Source: an uncultured delta proteobacterium (lineage in GTDB: Bacteria; Desulfobacterota; Desulfobulbia; Desulfobulbales; Desulfocapsaceae). Taken from it: a DNA stretch of 32,955 nt. Numbering within the stretch: the stretch's first letter is position 1; every line of letters begins with the position of its first letter. Shown piece after piece: positions 31,713 to 32,955 of this stretch. The notes beneath the pieces were generated by a model, which saw only the letters and a list, made by a program, of their open reading frames with translations, was not told the DNA's origin and searched no databases. A program made the translations under genes and the position numbers. The DNA is taken from positions 1 to 32,955 of the forward strand of contig CAIQWD010000076.1 in NCBI GenBank assembly GCA_903875445.1. Reading direction: 5' to 3'.

Positions 31713-31755
31713 AAAAGTTCGGCCTCGTCAGCACTGAATTTTCTTGGTTCGTCAT

Positions 31756-32123
31756 CTACAGGCCTACCGTACCCTGATGATAAACTATCTGCCAGCCCAC
31801 ATTTGTACGCTTCCAGATGCTCGCTCGCCGAGTCATACGCTCTCCTTGCCGCAGCACATACCTAACCAAGTAGCAATCGCCCCCAGAGCCGTGCAGTCAA
31901 AATCTTCAGTCGAGAGCAGCTCATAAACACCTGCGGATTCCCGCTCGGCCAGAGTCCTCAGAAGCAACTCTCGGTTATACCGCCTCCCCGACGCGCCAAC
32001 TTACCAAAAATCGGCAGCAATCACCCTTTGGTATTTGTGCTTCTCCGGGCCGGTCGCCGCAGTGTGGAAAACAGGCTCCAGATGCTTGAGTTCTTCGCAG
32101 ACGTTCTCTAGATCCTTCGACAT
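31756..32123 (-). pseudogene. DUF4440 pseudogene (second copy)
   Basis: The sequence matches the intact copy at 31119-31487. It starts at the ATG at 32123, but codon 41 is TAA where the intact copy has GAA (after VIAADFW). A single base is also missing further on (in the GGGGCGATTGC stretch corresponding to GVDYYL), shifting the frame. Both lesions are in this copy only, so it has decayed after duplication. Confidence 0.92.
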
Positions 32124-32237
32124 TGCAGTAGGGCGCTCCTATTCAGCCGAAAGTGAAAATCACAGTCGCACCTGGTGCATTTTTTTGTTAAAAGAGTCAA
32201 GAGCAGACTTGACCATTTCTCACTTTCTTTTCATAGA

Positions 32238-32298
32238 CGGCGCCGTTAACGGCGTCCGAACGGAATGAAATGGAGCGCCTTAAACGGCTGGTTATGTG
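32238..32298 (-). repeat. attC-like inverted repeat
   Basis: Read on the minus strand, CATAAC is followed by CAGCCGTTTAAGGCGCTCC, a short spacer, then GGACGCCGTTAACGGCG. The two arms match at 14 of 17 positions with one unpaired C, the kind of extrahelical base found in integron attC sites. The core CGCCGTTAACGGCG (32241-32254) is itself a perfect palindrome. It begins 5 bases after the stop of the adjacent minus-strand ORF, as in gene cassettes. Canonical GTTRRRY is only partly met. Confidence 0.4.
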
Positions 32299-32302
32299 AT
32301 TA

Positions 32303-32716
32303 TTAATTAAAGTAATCCGATATGCTTGTTTTAGCAGAGAAGCTTTTAATTAAAACAAAAGACCACGCTAACATAGAAACTCCAGTGATTTGTGAGTATA
32401 GTGGTTGGGTTAAACCAAAGTGTTCCGGGAATATCCCAATAAATCCCAAAGGCATAATAAAGAAACCGATATATGGATTAATTTCTTTCCCTTTGAATAT
32501 AAATATGGAAATCCATACCAATAACAATAAAATAATCCCTGAAAGAATAAGACCTATCACAAATGTTAATGTATATGTAGAAATAAAATCTAATTGGAAT
32601 TTATTTTTTAATGTTGGGCCAAACTCTACAAATAGCGAACAAATAAATGCTGGAATAAAAATTTTTGCCGATAGATCATCTATTGCTTTGGCATATGTGG
32701 CAGCGAATGTTTCCAA
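32303..32716 (-). CDS. Small membrane protein, unknown function
   Basis: A 137-residue protein with four predicted membrane segments (around IFIPAFICSLFV, FISTYTLTFVIGLILSGIIL, PYIGFFIMPLGFIGIF and ITGVSMLAWSFVLI). It starts with TTG at 32716 and has GGAG about 10 bases upstream. The composition is distinctly AT-rich compared with the cobalamin genes, suggesting recent acquisition. It stands alone between two inverted repeats. I do not recognise the family. The opposite-strand open frame is its shadow. Confidence 0.6.
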   Translation of the reverse strand: METFAATYAKAIDDLSAKIFIPAFICSLFVEFGPTLKNKFQLDFISTYTLTFVIGLILSGIILLLLVWISIFIFKGKEINPYIGFFIMPLGFIGIFPEHFGLTQPLYSQITGVSMLAWSFVLIKSFSAKTSISDYFN

Positions 32717-32746
32717 TCTGTTTCAACTCCTATGCATAACTTATGG

Positions 32747-32810
32747 GTAAGCGGCGGCGGCCACTCAACTTCCCTTGAAAAACGCGCCTATCTCCCGCCG
32801 TCCGCTTTAC
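32747..32810 (-). repeat. Inverted repeat at the group II intron insertion site
   Basis: GTAAGCGGCGGCGG (32747-32760) pairs with CCGCCGTCCGCTTTAC (32795-32810) with two bulged bases, loop about 34 bases. On the minus strand it ends TAAGTTATGC (about 32734-32744), which resembles an attC R' box. The group II intron begins six bases after the stem. It shares the GCGGCGGCCAC stretch and the following ACTGAATT with the hairpin at 31635-31712. Confidence 0.5.
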
Positions 32811-32816
32811 TGAATT

Positions 32817-32955
32817 GTGTACGCCCGGCATGGGCGTGATCTTATGGGGTGCAAGTCCCCTGTATGTAAACCCTGTTACTGTCGTGATGACAGGAACATA
32901 AATACTAGCCGAAAGCAAGGGCGGTTTCGTGAGGAACCGTCCGGAGGAAGCTGGA
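32817..32955 (+). mobile_element. Group II intron, 5' end (domain I), cut by the window edge
   Basis: The sequence from GTGTACGCCCGGCATGGGCG at 32817 has the 5' GUGYG-type start. It continues with GGGGTGCAAGTCCCCT, ACTAGCCGAAAGCAAGG and GGTTTCGTGAGGAACCGTCC hairpins typical of domain I of bacterial group II introns. The reverse transcriptase would lie beyond the window. The 5' exon ends CTTTACTGAATT. Confidence 0.75.

Larger units (their letters stand above)
30984..32219. repeat. Head-to-tail tandem duplication of a ~0.6 kb unit
   Basis: Unit 1 is 30984-31583 and unit 2 is 31584-32219, nearly identical, beginning TTATATCGAATAGTCCTGT and ending in GAGCAGACTTGACC. They abut with no spacer. Unit 1 lacks 37 bases that unit 2 has (after 31051), lost between two ACGC tetramers. 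Unit 2 lacks one base and has a nonsense change in its gene. Each unit carries one DUF4440-type gene on the minus strand. Confidence 0.95.

Noticed and set aside
32322-32750. 142-residue plus-strand open frame
   Set aside because: Mirror of the four-segment membrane protein on the minus strand, which has the better protein pattern and a ribosome binding site.
1-32955. CRISPR arrays, tRNA and rRNA genes
   Set aside because: None seen by eye; no regularly spaced short repeats, cloverleaf-like segments or rRNA sequence.

Overview
The window looks like a piece of a Gram-negative, anaerobic bacterial chromosome, most likely a sulfate-reducer-type Desulfobacterota. This is inferred from the anaerobic (early cobalt insertion) cobalamin genes, a CbiK cobaltochelatase with an export signal as known in Desulfovibrio, and the many exported proteins. 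The core (about 1.5-30.9 kb) reads as ordinary chromosome. Both ends are accessory DNA: the first 138 bases are the 3' end of a group II intron and the last ~139 bases are the 5' end of one, so the window is probably a contig that broke in a multicopy intron.

Left part (0.1-3.3 kb): an uncharacterised 239-residue protein whose stop codon lies inside the intron end, a long non-coding gap, a phosphofructokinase with mixed ATP/PPi signature residues, and a BrnT/BrnA toxin-antitoxin pair.

Centre (3.3-16.2 kb): a cobalamin locus in two divergent arms. The leftward arm is one tightly packed operon in transcription order: Gate-domain membrane protein, btuC, btuD, btuF, cbiA, cbiC, cbiD, cbiET, cbiF, cbiG, cbiH. 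Most junctions overlap by 1-70 bases. The rightward arm starts with a cobalamin riboswitch whose terminator can be sequestered by a perfect 10-base alternative pairing, followed by cbiK and cbiL. Together they cover sirohydrochlorin to cobyrinate diamide except for the precorrin-6A reductase step (CbiJ), plus an inner-membrane ABC importer for corrinoid. Uroporphyrinogen methylation, adenosylation, the rest of amidation and lower-loop genes are not in the window.

Right-centre (16.2-25.6 kb): a BON-type periplasmic protein; a secreted GH13 alpha-amylase translationally coupled to a single-domain GT51 peptidoglycan transglycosylase; an operon of a small protein, an M4 (protealysin-like) metalloprotease without signal peptide and an emfourin-like protease inhibitor; then an uncharacterised AAA+ ATPase overlapping a large AsmA-family protein, closed by a strong terminator.

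Far right (25.5-33 kb): a DinB-fold protein overlapping that terminator, a DUF3795 gene broken by two frameshifts, a PEBP/YbhB-like secreted protein, a secreted cupin, and a TldD/TldE pair. The last 2 kb has single short ORFs, all on the minus strand, each followed by a long inverted repeat. It includes an exact head-to-tail duplication of a DUF4440 unit whose second copy is a pseudogene. This layout resembles a small cassette array lacking an integrase, interrupted by the group II intron. It is the least explained part of the window.
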